Translations under genes and position numbers: made by a program
NCBI RefSeq assembly: GCF_024979315.1
Contig: NZ_JANLCK010000005.1
Coordinates: 62,001 to 126,000, forward strand
Direction: 5' to 3'
DNA from: Herbiconiux oxytropis
GTDB lineage: Bacteria > Actinomycetota > Actinomycetes > Actinomycetales > Microbacteriaceae
Length of the DNA: 64,000 nt
Notes under the pieces: model-generated
What the model was told of the DNA's origin: nothing
What the model saw: only the letters and a program-made list of their open reading frames with translations
Database searches by the model: none
Shown: in pieces, positions 30,424-39,529 of the stretch
How the letters are laid out: each line of letters opens with the position of its first letter
Position numbering within the stretch: position 1 is the first letter of the stretch

Positions 30424-31311
30424 ATGCAGATCGTGCACCCCCCGCTCACCCATCCGGTCCGCCGGTTCGGGCAGCGCGAGATCGATTTCGGCCGCCGGAT
30501 CGCGGTCATGGCCATCGTCAACCGCACCCCCGACTCGTTCTACGACCAGGGCGCCACGTTCGCCCTCGACCGGGCCGTCGAGGCCGCGCTCACGGCCGCC
30601 GCCGACGGAGCGGACTGGGTCGACATCGGCGGCGCGAAGTTCGCACCCGGCCCCGAGATCAGCGCCGACGAGGAGCTCGAGCGGGTGCTCCCGGTGGTGC
30701 GCGGGGTCGCCGCCGCGAGCGACGTCGCGATCTCCGTCGACACCTTCCGCGCCTCGGTGGCCGCCGCGTGCATCGACGCGGGAGCGCACATCGTCAACGA
30801 CACCACGGGGCTGAGCGACCCCGACCTCGCCGGCGTCGTCGCGGCATCCGGGGCCTCACTCGTGATCACCCACAGCCTCGCCGCCCCCCGGCAGCCGCAC
30901 CCGCGGCCCCGTTACGACGACGTGGCCGGTGAAGTGCGGGCCTTCCTCGAGCGGCGCGTCGACGCGGCCGTGGCCGCGGGGATCCCGCTCGAGCGGCTCT
31001 TCGTCGACCCGGGCCACGACCTCAACAAGAACACGGTGCAGAGCCTCGAGCTCACGAGACGGATGGCCGAGATCACCTCGCTGGGGCTCCCGACGCTCGC
31101 GGCGGTGTCGAACAAGGACTTCATCGGCGAGAGCCTCGGCGTTCCCAAGAGCGAGCGGCGGGAGGGCTCGATCGTGGCCGCGACCGTCTGCGCGGTGCTC
31201 GGCGCCCGGGTCGTGCGCATGCACGACGTGCCCGCGGCGGTGGCGTCGATGCGCATGCTCGAAGCCGTCCTCGGCTTCCGGGAGCCGGTCGAGGCGGTGC
31301 ACAATGTCTGA
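30424..31311 (+). CDS. dihydropteroate synthase paralogue, FolP2-like
   Basis: A 295-residue TIM-barrel protein of the DHPS family. AIVNRTPDSFYDQG matches loop 1, VSNKDFIG retains the substrate Lys, and VVRMHDV the final His. However, the loop-2 motif GGESTRPG of working DHPS is GGAKFAPG here, and the DPGIGFGK segment is DPGHDLNK. These features match mycobacterial FolP2 (Rv1207), reported to lack DHPS activity, better than FolP1. It overlaps the RibD-type reductase gene by 8 bases, so a pterin- or flavin-related role is an inference. Confidence 0.82.
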   Translation: MQIVHPPLTHPVRRFGQREIDFGRRIAVMAIVNRTPDSFYDQGATFALDRAVEAALTAAADGADWVDIGGAKFAPGPEISADEELERVLPVVRGVAAASDVAISVDTFRASVAAACIDAGAHIVNDTTGLSDPDLAGVVAASGASLVITHSLAAPRQPHPRPRYDDVAGEVRAFLERRVDAAVAAGIPLERLFVDPGHDLNKNTVQSLELTRRMAEITSLGLPTLAAVSNKDFIGESLGVPKSERREGSIVAATVCAVLGARVVRMHDVPAAVASMRMLEAVLGFREPVEAVHNV

Positions 31312-32164
31312 GTCCGGGTCCGGGTCTGAGTCCGTGCCAGGGCCGGGTGCGGGTGGCGCGGTGATCCGGATGCTCACGGCCGGCTCCGGAGAGCTCGACG
31401 ACGACGCGCTGTGGCAGCTCTACGCCCCGACGCCGCGTGACTCCCCCGTGCTGCGGGTGAACCTCGTGCAGAGCCTCGACGGGTCGGCGACCGTGCAGGG
31501 CCTCTCGGGCGGGCTCGGCGGGCCCGCCGACAAGCGCGTGTTCGACACCCTCCGGGCCCTCGCCGACGTCGTGCTCGTGGGGGCCGGCACCGCGCGTGCA
31601 GAGGGCTACGGGGCGCTCACGGCGACCCCGGAGCACCGTGCACGGCGCCGCGCGCTCGGACTCCCCCAGGATCCGGCGATGGCGCTCGTGAGCGGCCGCC
31701 TCGACCTCGATCCCGCGAGCGCCCTCTTCGCCGAGGCACCCCGACGCCCCCTCGTCTTCACCACGAGCGGGGCGCCGGCGGATGCCCGGAGCCGGCTCGC
31801 CGAGGTGGCCGACGTCGTCGAGGCGGGCACCGGGCACGTCGACCCGGCGCTCGTGCTGCGGGAGCTGCACGCGCGGGGCCTCGCGCAGATCCTCTGCGAG
31901 GGCGGCCCGTCGTTCTTCGGCGACTGCATCGCGGCCGGGCTCGTCGATGAACTGTGCCTCACGATCAGCCCTGTGCTGGAAGGCGGGCACGGCCCGAGGA
32001 TCGCGACGGCGCCGCGGAACGGCTCCGTCGAAGACGACGGTGGCGACGGCGCGGTGGGTGACGCGCGCGTGCCGCTCGGCTTCGAGCTGGGGCACATCGC
32101 CGCGAGCGGCGGCCTCCTGCTCACCCGCTGGGTGCGCCGCGACGACGACGGTCGGTCGGCATGA
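31304..32164 (+). CDS. RibD C-terminal-type (pyrimidine/dihydrofolate) reductase
   Basis: A 286-residue protein whose core (about 35-280) is the RibD_C/DHFR-like fold: LRVNLVQSLDGSATVQG, DVVLVGAGTARAEGYG (NADPH loop) and ILCEGGPSFFGDCIAAGLVD. No deaminase domain is attached, as in mycobacterial Rv2671, which reduces a pterin or pyrimidine. The first ~20 residues are a Ser/Gly/Pro-rich low-complexity run. The ATG at 31304 lies inside the DHPS paralogue gene and its stop overlaps the GNAT gene start (32161-32164). Confidence 0.85.
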   Translation: MSESGSGSESVPGPGAGGAVIRMLTAGSGELDDDALWQLYAPTPRDSPVLRVNLVQSLDGSATVQGLSGGLGGPADKRVFDTLRALADVVLVGAGTARAEGYGALTATPEHRARRRALGLPQDPAMALVSGRLDLDPASALFAEAPRRPLVFTTSGAPADARSRLAEVADVVEAGTGHVDPALVLRELHARGLAQILCEGGPSFFGDCIAAGLVDELCLTISPVLEGGHGPRIATAPRNGSVEDDGGDGAVGDARVPLGFELGHIAASGGLLLTRWVRRDDDGRSA

Positions 32165-32670
32165 CGGGCGCGAGCGGTGCGACCCTGATCGCTCCCTGGC
32201 CCGGGCCGCCGTGGGGTGACGACTCCGCCGCCTTCTCGGGTCTGCTGACGGCGTACCACCTGCAGACCGAGCACGAGAAGGGGCTGGGGATCACGACCGC
32301 GGCCGACCTGCCCCGCCGCTACCGCGCGGAGATCGACGACCCGGCAAGCACCTTCGCCCGCGACGTCGTGCTGCTCGCGGGCGACGGCGCCTCCGCGTCC
32401 CCCGAGGGCTGCGTGGTGCTCTCGGGGGCCGCCGAGGTGAAGCGGCTGTGGGTGGAGCCCTCCGCTCGCGGGCAGGGGCTTGCGACGGCCCTCGTGCGTG
32501 CCGCGGTCGACTCAGCCGTGGCACGGGGCTTCACCGCCGTGCGGCTCTCGGTGTGGGAGTGGCGCACGAGCGCCCTCGCGCTCTACGAGCGGCTCGGCTT
32601 CGCGGTGGTGGAGCCCTGGGACACCCGCCCCGGCCTCATCTGCCTGCGCTGGGATGCACCCACCCGCTGA
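32161..32670 (+). CDS. GNAT-family N-acetyltransferase
   Basis: 169 residues with the GNAT core. Motif A, the acetyl-CoA loop, is EPSARGQGLATALVRAAVDS; motif B is LSVWEWRTSALALYERLGFA. The acceptor is unknown. ATGA overlap with the reductase gene makes it the last cistron of a three-gene operon; convergent with the helicase gene 4 bases away. Confidence 0.85.
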   Translation: MTGASGATLIAPWPGPPWGDDSAAFSGLLTAYHLQTEHEKGLGITTAADLPRRYRAEIDDPASTFARDVVLLAGDGASASPEGCVVLSGAAEVKRLWVEPSARGQGLATALVRAAVDSAVARGFTAVRLSVWEWRTSALALYERLGFAVVEPWDTRPGLICLRWDAPTR

Positions 32671-32674
32671 AGGG

Positions 32675-35227
32675 CTACAGCTGGTCGACCGCCAGCACGC
32701 GCACGACCGCCACGCCCGCCTCGTTCGATGCCGCGAGGTCGATCTCGGCGGTGATGCCCCAGTCGTGGTCACCCGCCGGGTCGTCGAAGATCTGGCGCGC
32801 CCGCCAGAGCCCGGGCCCCGCCACCTTCTCGTCCTCCTCGAGGATGAGCAGCGCCGCGCTCCGGGCGTGCGGCCCGATGCCGACCGAGTCGTGCACGTCG
32901 TAGTAGTCGTCCATCGCCGCTTGCCAGCGATCGGCGCCGAAGCCCGCCGCGGCATCCAGCTCGCCGAGCTCGTCGAACGCGTCGCGCGCCGCGAGCGACA
33001 CCCGGCGGAACAGCTCGTTGCGCACGAGGATGCGGAACGCACGCGGGTTCGAGGTGAGCAGGCGCGGTGCTGGAGGCACAACGGCCTGCTCGTCGTCGAG
33101 GGCCTCGAGCACGGCATCCGGGTTGATGAGCGACTCCCACTCGTCGAGCACGCTCGAGTCGGTCTGCCGCACGAGCTCGCCGAGCCACTCGATGAGGTCG
33201 AGCAGGTCGTCGTTCTTCAGCTCGTCCGGCACGGTGGATCGGAGCGTGCGGTAGGCGTCCGAGAGGTAGCGCAGCACGAGACCCTCTGAGCGGGCGAGCT
33301 TGTAGAACGCGATGTACTCGCCGAATGACATCGCCCGCTCGTACATGTCGCGCACGACCGACTTGGGGGCGATGTCGAAGTCGCCGATCCACGGCTGCGA
33401 AGCGCGGTAGGTGTCGAAGGCCTCGCCGAGGAGCCCCTCGAGGGGCTTCGGGTGCATGACCTCCTCGAGCAGTTCCATGCGCTGCTCGTACTCGATCCCC
33501 TCTGCCTTCATCGCCTGCACGGCCTCCCCGCGCGCCACGAACTTCTGCGCCGAGAGCACGGGCCGAGGGTCGTCGAGGATGGCTTCGGTGACCGACACCA
33601 CGTCGAGTGCGAACGACGGCGACTCCTCGTCGAGCAGGTCGTACACCGCGAGTGCGAACGGCGACAGCGGCTGGTTGAGGGCGAAGTTCGGCTGCAGGTC
33701 GACGGTCAGGCGGATCGAGACCTCCCCGGTCGTGTCGTCGGTGATCTGGCGCACGACCCCGGCCGTGCGGAGGGTGCGGTAGATCGCGAGCGCCTGGCGG
33801 ATGAGCTCGCGCTGCTTCGCACGCGGCTCGTGGTTGTCCTCGAGGAGTGCACGCAGGGTGCCGAACACGTCGCCGCCTCGCGCGATCGTGTTGAGCACCA
33901 TCGCGTGCGTGACCCGCAGCTGCGAGGTGAGCCGCTCCGGCTCGGCGGCGATGAGCTTCTCGAAGCTCGGCTCGCCCCACGACACGAACCCTTCGGGAGC
34001 GCGCTTGCGCATGAACTTGCGCTTCTTCTTGGGGTCGTCGCCGATCTTCGCGAGCGCCTTGAGGTTCTCGGTCTCGTGCTCGGGGGCCTGCACCACCACG
34101 GTGCCCGCCGTGTCGTAGCCGGCCCGGCCGGCGCGACCCGCGATCTGGTGGAACTCGCGTGCGGTGAGCTGGCGCATCCGGATGCCGTCGTACTTCGTGA
34201 GCGCCGAGAGCAGGACCGTGCGGATGGGCACGTTGATGCCCACGCCCAGGGTGTCGGTGCCGCAGATGACCTTGAGGAGCCCCCGCTGGGCGAGCCGCTC
34301 CACGAGCCGGCGGTACTTCGGCAGCATGCCCGCGTGGTGCACGCCGATGCCCATGCGGATCAGGCGCGAGAGCGTCTTGCCGAATGCCGTCGTGAAGCGG
34401 AAGCCGCCGATGAGCTCCGCGATCTCGTCGCGCACCTCGCGCGAGGCCACCTTGATGCTCGAGAGCGCCTGAGCGCGCTCGATGGCCGCGAGCTGGGAGA
34501 AGTGCACGATGTAGACGGGGGCGCGCTGGGTCTGCAGAAGCTCCTCGACCGTCTCCTGGATGGGAGTGGTGGCGTAGCTGTAGCTGAGCGGCACCGGGCG
34601 GTCGACGCCCGTGATGACGGTCGTCTCGCGGCCCGTGCGGCGCGAGAGGTCGGTGGCGAGCCAGTCGACGTCGCCGAGGGTCGCCGACATGAGCACGAAC
34701 TGCACAGCGGGGAGGGCGAGGATCGGCACCTGCCAGGCCCAGCCGCGGTCGGGCTCGGCGTAGAAGTGGAACTCGTCCATGACCACCTGGCCCACGGGGG
34801 TCTCGGCCCCCTCGCGGAGGGCGAGGTTGGCGAGGATCTCGGCCGTCGCGCAGATGATAGGCGCCTCGGGGTTCACCGAGGAGTCGCCCGTGACCATGCC
34901 CACGTTCTCGGCGCCGAAGATGCCCACGAGATCGAAGAACTTCTCGGAGACGAGCGCCTTGATGGGAGCCGTGTAGTAGCTGCGCACCCCCTGCGCGAGC
35001 GCCACCGCGTGCGCGCCGACCGCCACGAGAGACTTGCCGGTGCCCGTGGGGGTCGAGAGGATGACGTTCTCGCCGGAGACGATCGCCATGATCGACTCGT
35101 CCTGTGCAGGGTAGAGGGGCGTGCCACGACCGGCGGCCCAGGTGGCGAACGCGTCGTAGGCGGCATCCGGATCGAACGGGGCCGGCATCGCCGGGCGGCT
35201 GGCGGCGGCGACGTCGGAACTCGGCAT
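32675..35227 (-). CDS. DExH-box (Ski2-like) helicase with DUF3516 C-terminal region
   Basis: An 850-residue superfamily 2 helicase. Motif I STPTGTGKSLVAVGAHAVAL, DExH box VVMDEFHFYAEPDRGWAWQ, motif III LMSATLGD, and HQIAGRAGRAGYDTAGTVVV for motif VI. The C-terminal ~400 residues are the DUF3516 region, restricted to Actinomycetota. RNA processing is the usual inference for Ski2-like enzymes; unproven here. ATG at 35227. Confidence 0.93.
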   Translation of the reverse strand: MPSSDVAAASRPAMPAPFDPDAAYDAFATWAAGRGTPLYPAQDESIMAIVSGENVILSTPTGTGKSLVAVGAHAVALAQGVRSYYTAPIKALVSEKFFDLVGIFGAENVGMVTGDSSVNPEAPIICATAEILANLALREGAETPVGQVVMDEFHFYAEPDRGWAWQVPILALPAVQFVLMSATLGDVDWLATDLSRRTGRETTVITGVDRPVPLSYSYATTPIQETVEELLQTQRAPVYIVHFSQLAAIERAQALSSIKVASREVRDEIAELIGGFRFTTAFGKTLSRLIRMGIGVHHAGMLPKYRRLVERLAQRGLLKVICGTDTLGVGINVPIRTVLLSALTKYDGIRMRQLTAREFHQIAGRAGRAGYDTAGTVVVQAPEHETENLKALAKIGDDPKKKRKFMRKRAPEGFVSWGEPSFEKLIAAEPERLTSQLRVTHAMVLNTIARGGDVFGTLRALLEDNHEPRAKQRELIRQALAIYRTLRTAGVVRQITDDTTGEVSIRLTVDLQPNFALNQPLSPFALAVYDLLDEESPSFALDVVSVTEAILDDPRPVLSAQKFVARGEAVQAMKAEGIEYEQRMELLEEVMHPKPLEGLLGEAFDTYRASQPWIGDFDIAPKSVVRDMYERAMSFGEYIAFYKLARSEGLVLRYLSDAYRTLRSTVPDELKNDDLLDLIEWLGELVRQTDSSVLDEWESLINPDAVLEALDDEQAVVPPAPRLLTSNPRAFRILVRNELFRRVSLAARDAFDELGELDAAAGFGADRWQAAMDDYYDVHDSVGIGPHARSAALLILEEDEKVAGPGLWRARQIFDDPAGDHDWGITAEIDLAASNEAGVAVVRVLAVDQL

Positions 35228-35278
35228 CCCCCAAGCCTAGGCGGCGCAGACGCGGCACCGGTGTGGCAGGCTGAACGG

Positions 35279-35656
35279 ATGGGCGACTCCGTGCGCATCG
35301 ACAGCTGGCTCTGGGCCGCGCGCGTCTACAAGACGCGATCGCTCGCCACCGCCGCGTGCCGGGCCGGCCATGTGCGGCTGAACGGCGAACGGGCGAAAGC
35401 GGCGCAGAGTGTGCGGCCGGGCGACGAGGTGCGGGCGCGGATCAGCGGCTTCGACCGCATCCTGAAGATCGCCGCCCTCGGGGTCAAGCGCGGCTCGGCG
35501 AGCGTGGCGGCCGAACTGTTCGAGGAGCTCACTCCCCCGCCGCCGCCACGCGAGACCGTCGCGGCCGTCCCTGTCCGGGACCGCGGGGCCGGGCGCCCGA
35601 CCAAGCGCGACAGGCGCGAGATCGAGCGACTCCGGGGCCTCGACCAGGAGCGCTGA
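35279..35656 (+). CDS. S4-domain RNA-binding protein (Hsp15-like)
   Basis: 125 residues. The S4 domain spans residues 5-65 (RIDSWLWAARVYKTRSLATA, then GHVRLNGERAKAAQSVRPGD), and the tail is basic (GRPTKRDRREIERLRGL). Hsp15 (HslR) rescues stalled 50S subunits by binding the nascent-chain tRNA complex; the same role is likely. ATG at 35279; a -10-like CAGGCT ends six bases upstream. Confidence 0.88.
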   Translation: MGDSVRIDSWLWAARVYKTRSLATAACRAGHVRLNGERAKAAQSVRPGDEVRARISGFDRILKIAALGVKRGSASVAAELFEELTPPPPPRETVAAVPVRDRGAGRPTKRDRREIERLRGLDQER

Positions 35657-35790
35657 GCGGGGCTCGGCTCGGCACCGCATCCGAGTCTGCGAAGACGCCT
35701 GTCGGAGTGTCAGGGACCACTACTAACCTGGACTACGACGAGCCGCGACGACCCGCGGCAGCCACCCGCTACAAGGCCAGTAGGAGCATC

Positions 35791-37944
35791 ATGTCCGACG
35801 CCACCACGACCGGCGCCACGAACCCGTCCCGCGATCCGGAGAACCCGGAGGAGACCGGGCTGCAGGCGCTGGGACTCGATGACCATGATCAGGCTCGGGA
35901 GCAGGATGCCACCGTTCCCCTCCCCGCAGGCGCGGCCTTCGGCGCGGGTGCACCGTCGTCGTCCGCGGCGCCCGATGGCACGGAGCAGCCGGAGGGCTAC
36001 CGCCTCACCGGCCGCGACCGCACGGCGCTGAAGTTCGTGGGCGCCTCGCTCGCGATCGGCACCCAGGAGTTCCGCGCCCGCTACGAGGCCGTGATCGACG
36101 ACCTCTACCGGCACCACTTCGTCGACCCCAAGGCCCGGCCGGCCTACGAGGCGCCGGAGATCGTGCCCGCGGTCGAGGTGGAGGGCGAGAACGACCCGCT
36201 CGAGATCATCCGCTCGCAGCTCGGTCTCGTGATCGACGACCGGCGCCTCCGCGACACCGCACGCACCGACGCCGAGCGCGAGCTCGCTGCGACCTCGGCG
36301 CGACTGGCCGAGATGACCGCGCGCTACGAGGACACCCAGGCCCGCCTCGACTCGACCGCGGCCTCCCTCGCCGCGCGTGAGGCCGAGCTCACGGCCCTGC
36401 ACGAGCGCCTGGTCGCCGAGACCACCGCCCTCCAGGAGCAGCGTGCCGCCGAGGCCGCCGCCGCGGAGCAGCGCCGGCTCGCCGAGACCGGGGCGCTGCA
36501 GGCGCAGCTCGCGGCCGAGACGAGCGCACTGCAGAACCAGCTCGTCTCCGAGAACACCGCGCACCAGGAGCGACTGGCCTACGAGACGGGCGCACTCCAG
36601 GCCCTGCTCGTGGCCGAGGCCGCCGCGCACGAGGAGCGCCGGGTGGCCGAGACCGGCGCCCTGGAGGCGCAGCTCGCCGCAGAGACGGGCCGGCTGCAGT
36701 CGGAGCTGCAGGCCACGATCTCGGGCTACCAGAACCAGATCGCAGGACTCCACGCGGCGCACGCGGCCCAGCTCGAGGAGCTGACCCTCTCGCACGCCAA
36801 CCAGACCGAGCAGATCACCGCCTCGCACGCCTCCCAGCTCGAGGAGCTCCGCGCGGCGCACGCCACCGAGACCGAGCAGCTGCGCACGGGCCACACCACC
36901 GAGGCCGACCAGCTGAGGGCGCACGACGAGCAGGTGCGGGCCGAGCACACCGCAGCGCTCGAGCAGCTGACCAGCGAGCACGAGGCGGCACTCGAGCAGC
37001 TCCGCAGCAGTCACGAGGCCGAGACCGCGCAGCTGCGCGCTGAGCACGAGACCGAGGTGGCCCGACTGGCGGCCGAGGCCGAGGCGCTGCGCGACGACAA
37101 CGCCGGTCTCGCGGCTTCGCACGAGGCCGACGGTGCCGAGGTGTCGGCGCAGAGCGCGGCCGACCTCGCCGCCCGCGATGCGGAGCACGAGGCGGCCCTC
37201 GCCGAGCTCGCCCGCTCGCACGAGGAGGCGCTCGAGGCGCTCGCCCGCGAGAACGAGGCCGCCGTGGCCGCGGCTTCGGCCGCTGCTGCTGCAGCCGACG
37301 CGTCCGGCCAGTACGCATCCGCCGGCTCTGCCGAGGAGATCGTGATCGTCGAGGAGGTCGTCGACACCGCCGAGTTCGACGAGGCCCAGGCCCGTGTGGC
37401 CGAGCTCGAGTCCGAGCTCGCCGATGCCCGCGCCGAGATCGACGTGCTCGCCGCCGCTCGCGACGAGGCCGACGCGCGCGCCGAGGCCTCCCGTGCCGAA
37501 GCGGCTGATGTCCGCGACGTCGCTGCAGCCGGCGCCGCCGAGACCGTGCTCTTCCCCGAGGGCGACGGAGCGCTCGAGGCGGCCGAGGCGCGGGCCGCCA
37601 CCCTGGAGCTGGAGCTGGCCGAGGCGCGCACCGAGATCGGCATCCTCGCCGACGAGCGCGACCGGGCCCTCTCCGACTCCGCGATCGCGCTGGAGGACCG
37701 GGAGCGCCTGAGCGACGCGCTCACCGCGCTGCAGGCCGAGCGCCGCTCGGCCGCCGCGCTGGCGCCCGCAGCCGTCGCTTCGCCCGCGCTGCAGGCCGAG
37801 CTCACGACCGCACGCGAGCTCATCGACGAGATCGAGGAGATCGCCACCGGGCAGCTCTGCGCCGAGGATGAGACGAGCGAGTACGCGATCGGGGCCAACG
37901 ACTCCGCGGTGCTCGTGCTCAACGCGATCGCCGGCGGCGAGTAG
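35791..37944 (+). CDS. long hendecad-repeat coiled-coil protein, unknown function
   Basis: 717 residues, no signal peptide or membrane segment. Residues 1-65 are acidic/low complexity; ~70-160 form a small ordered domain (YRLTGRDRTALKFVGASLAI). From ~150 the chain is almost entirely coiled coil. Residues ~207-305 are nine consecutive 11-residue repeats of the form LxAETxALQxQ (RLAETGALQAQ, LAAETSALQNQ, LAYETGALQAL), and ~327-436 about ten more (QLEELRAAHAT, ETEQLRTGHTT). Such 11-residue periodicity makes nearly straight or right-handed coils rather than heptad coils. It is followed by a long hairpin terminator. I do not recognise a family. Confidence 0.8.
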   Translation: MSDATTTGATNPSRDPENPEETGLQALGLDDHDQAREQDATVPLPAGAAFGAGAPSSSAAPDGTEQPEGYRLTGRDRTALKFVGASLAIGTQEFRARYEAVIDDLYRHHFVDPKARPAYEAPEIVPAVEVEGENDPLEIIRSQLGLVIDDRRLRDTARTDAERELAATSARLAEMTARYEDTQARLDSTAASLAAREAELTALHERLVAETTALQEQRAAEAAAAEQRRLAETGALQAQLAAETSALQNQLVSENTAHQERLAYETGALQALLVAEAAAHEERRVAETGALEAQLAAETGRLQSELQATISGYQNQIAGLHAAHAAQLEELTLSHANQTEQITASHASQLEELRAAHATETEQLRTGHTTEADQLRAHDEQVRAEHTAALEQLTSEHEAALEQLRSSHEAETAQLRAEHETEVARLAAEAEALRDDNAGLAASHEADGAEVSAQSAADLAARDAEHEAALAELARSHEEALEALARENEAAVAAASAAAAAADASGQYASAGSAEEIVIVEEVVDTAEFDEAQARVAELESELADARAEIDVLAAARDEADARAEASRAEAADVRDVAAAGAAETVLFPEGDGALEAAEARAATLELELAEARTEIGILADERDRALSDSAIALEDRERLSDALTALQAERRSAAALAPAAVASPALQAELTTARELIDEIEEIATGQLCAEDETSEYAIGANDSAVLVLNAIAGGE

Positions 37945-37950
37945 CCCGAG

Positions 37951-38014
37951 CAAGTACGCGAGAAAGGAGGACCGACGCCCTATACGGGGTCGGTCCTCTT
38001 TTTTCGCGTACTTG
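37951..38014 (+). terminator. very long hairpin terminator with T6 tract
   Basis: Arms 37951-37976 and 37989-38014 pair along their whole 26 bases (only A-T, G-C and two G-T pairs) around a 12-base loop; the inner stem gaggaccgac/gtcggtcctc is followed by tttttt, and the T-tract is itself paired with agaaag in the outer stem, closed by caagtacgcg/cgcgtacttg. It begins 6 bases after the coiled-coil gene stop. A strong intrinsic terminator; the outer stem is unusual. Confidence 0.85.
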
Positions 38015-38111
38015 TAGATCACCATCCCAGCCGACGTGCCGCACCGGAGCCACGAAAGGGCTCCCCGCCGAACAGCGGTACCGTGAGAGCGGCGCTTCCC
38101 CAGGCGCCGAT

Positions 38112-38126
38112 GTGTACACTGTCCAC
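38112..38126. promoter_or_regulatory. operator-like 7-1-7 inverted repeat upstream of the TetR gene
   Basis: gtgtaca-c-tgtccac (one mismatch between arms), 35 bases before the ATG at 38162 and flanked on both sides by aggcgcc. A near-identical perfect copy occurs at 49050-49064 before the VOC-family gene. Likely the binding site of the adjacent TetR protein. Confidence 0.5.
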
Positions 38127-38161
38127 TACCTAGGCGCCCGAGCACCACCCGGAGAGCACGC

Positions 38162-38806
38162 ATGAGCGACGACGAACGCGCATCCCAGAGTCGCACCACG
38201 TACCGACACGGAGACCTGCGCGGCGCCCTCATCGCCGCCGGCGTCGAGATGGCTCGGGAAGGCGGCCCGCGTGCGATCGTCATCCGCGAGGCCACCCGGC
38301 GGGCCGGGGTCTCACCGAACGCCGCCTACCGGCACTTCGCCGATCGCGACGCGCTGCTGAAAGCCGTCTCCGACACGTGCCTCGGCCTCGCCGCCGACCG
38401 CATCGAGCAGGAGCAGGCCGCGCATCCGACGACCGGCGACGCCGTGGCCGACGCCCGGCTGCAGCTGCGCACCGTCGGGCTCGGCTACATCGCCTTCGCC
38501 CGCGAGGAGCCGGGGCTCTTCCGCACCGCGTTCTCGGTGCCCGACGACCTCCGTCAGGCCCTCTCCCCCGCCAAGGCCGGCGTGAGCGGGCTCACCCCCT
38601 TTCAGCTGCTCTCGCTCGCCCTCGACGCGCTCGTCGACAGCGGCGCCCTGCCCCCGGCCCGGCGGGAGAACGCGGAGTTCCTGGCCTGGGCCACCGTGCA
38701 CGGTCTCGGCATGCTCGTGATCGACGGACCATTGCGGGGTCTCACCGACCCCATGATCGACTTCGCCACCGAGCGGCTGCTCGACATGGTCGACCGGGGA
38801 CTCTGA
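38162..38806 (+). CDS. TetR/AcrR-family regulator (WHG-domain type)
   Basis: 214 residues. HTH at ~15-60 (YRHGDLRGALIAAGVEMARE, AGVSPNAAYRHFADRDALL); the C-terminal ligand-binding domain resembles the WHG/TetR_C_33 group (YIAFAREEPGLFRTAF, FLAWATVHGLGMLVIDG). Usually a repressor released by a small hydrophobic ligand. A palindrome of the expected kind lies 35 bases upstream, suggesting autoregulation. It precedes the ether-lipid region, but the link is positional. Confidence 0.9.
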   Translation: MSDDERASQSRTTYRHGDLRGALIAAGVEMAREGGPRAIVIREATRRAGVSPNAAYRHFADRDALLKAVSDTCLGLAADRIEQEQAAHPTTGDAVADARLQLRTVGLGYIAFAREEPGLFRTAFSVPDDLRQALSPAKAGVSGLTPFQLLSLALDALVDSGALPPARRENAEFLAWATVHGLGMLVIDGPLRGLTDPMIDFATERLLDMVDRGL

Positions 38807-38889
38807 CCCGGGCCGGCTCGACGCGTCGGTTCGGCTCGCGCGACCTCGCGGGGCCCTGTCAAGCCGGGAGCCGCGGCCGACCGTGAAGC

Positions 38890-38895
38890 TACACT
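38890..38895 (+). promoter_or_regulatory. -10 element, leaderless, for the second TetR gene
   Basis: TACACT (TAnnnT) ends six bases before the ATG at 38902. No convincing -35. Confidence 0.45.
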
Positions 38896-38901
38896 CGGAG
38901 C

Positions 38902-39477
38902 ATGACCGACCCTGCCGTCGACCTTCCCGAGCACCACGCGGGAGCCGACGAGCGCATCGTCGCCGCCACCCTGCAGCTGCTCCGCGACCGCGGGCCGGCG
39001 GGCGTGAACGTCGAGGCCGTCGCTGCGGCGTCGGGCGTGGCCAAGACCACCATCTACCGCCGCTACGAAGACCGCGAGGCGCTGCTCGCGGCCGCGATCG
39101 ACGCGGCGACCACCGAGGTCACGCTGCCCACCGGGATGTCGACCTACGACACCCTGCACTGGCTCCTCGGCGCCGCTCGCGTGCGCGTGCAGGAGATCGT
39201 GGGCCGCGGCACGGTCGCCGCCATCCTGATCGACGACGACGCGCCCTTCACCGACAAGCTGCGCGACATGATCCGCATGCGCAGCCACCAGCTCGTCGCG
39301 TTCCTCGACGAGGCGGTCGCGCGCGGCGACCTGCGCGCCGGCCTCGACGTCAAGCTCGTCGTCAGCGTGCTCCTCGGCTCCGCCGTCGGCCACGTCATCC
39401 GCGGCGGCGAGCCCGACGAGGAGTGGGCCGACCGCCTTCTCACCCTCCTCTGGCCGGCCCTCACCCCACCCGACTGA
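38902..39477 (+). CDS. TetR/AcrR-family regulator
   Basis: 191 residues. HTH at ~15-60: ATLQLLRDRGPAGVNVEAVA and SGVAKTTIYRRYEDREALLA. The C-terminal domain (about 80-185) is helical and typical of the TetR_C_16/AcrR groups. It stands immediately before the convergent AGPS operon, whose divergent promoter carries a palindrome, making this protein the nearer candidate for its regulator (inference). Confidence 0.9.
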   Translation: MTDPAVDLPEHHAGADERIVAATLQLLRDRGPAGVNVEAVAAASGVAKTTIYRRYEDREALLAAAIDAATTEVTLPTGMSTYDTLHWLLGAARVRVQEIVGRGTVAAILIDDDAPFTDKLRDMIRMRSHQLVAFLDEAVARGDLRAGLDVKLVVSVLLGSAVGHVIRGGEPDEEWADRLLTLLWPALTPPD

Positions 39478-39529
39478 GCGGTGGGAGCGCGAGCCGGCAC
39501 GCGAGGATCAGCGGGCCGTCACCGGACTG

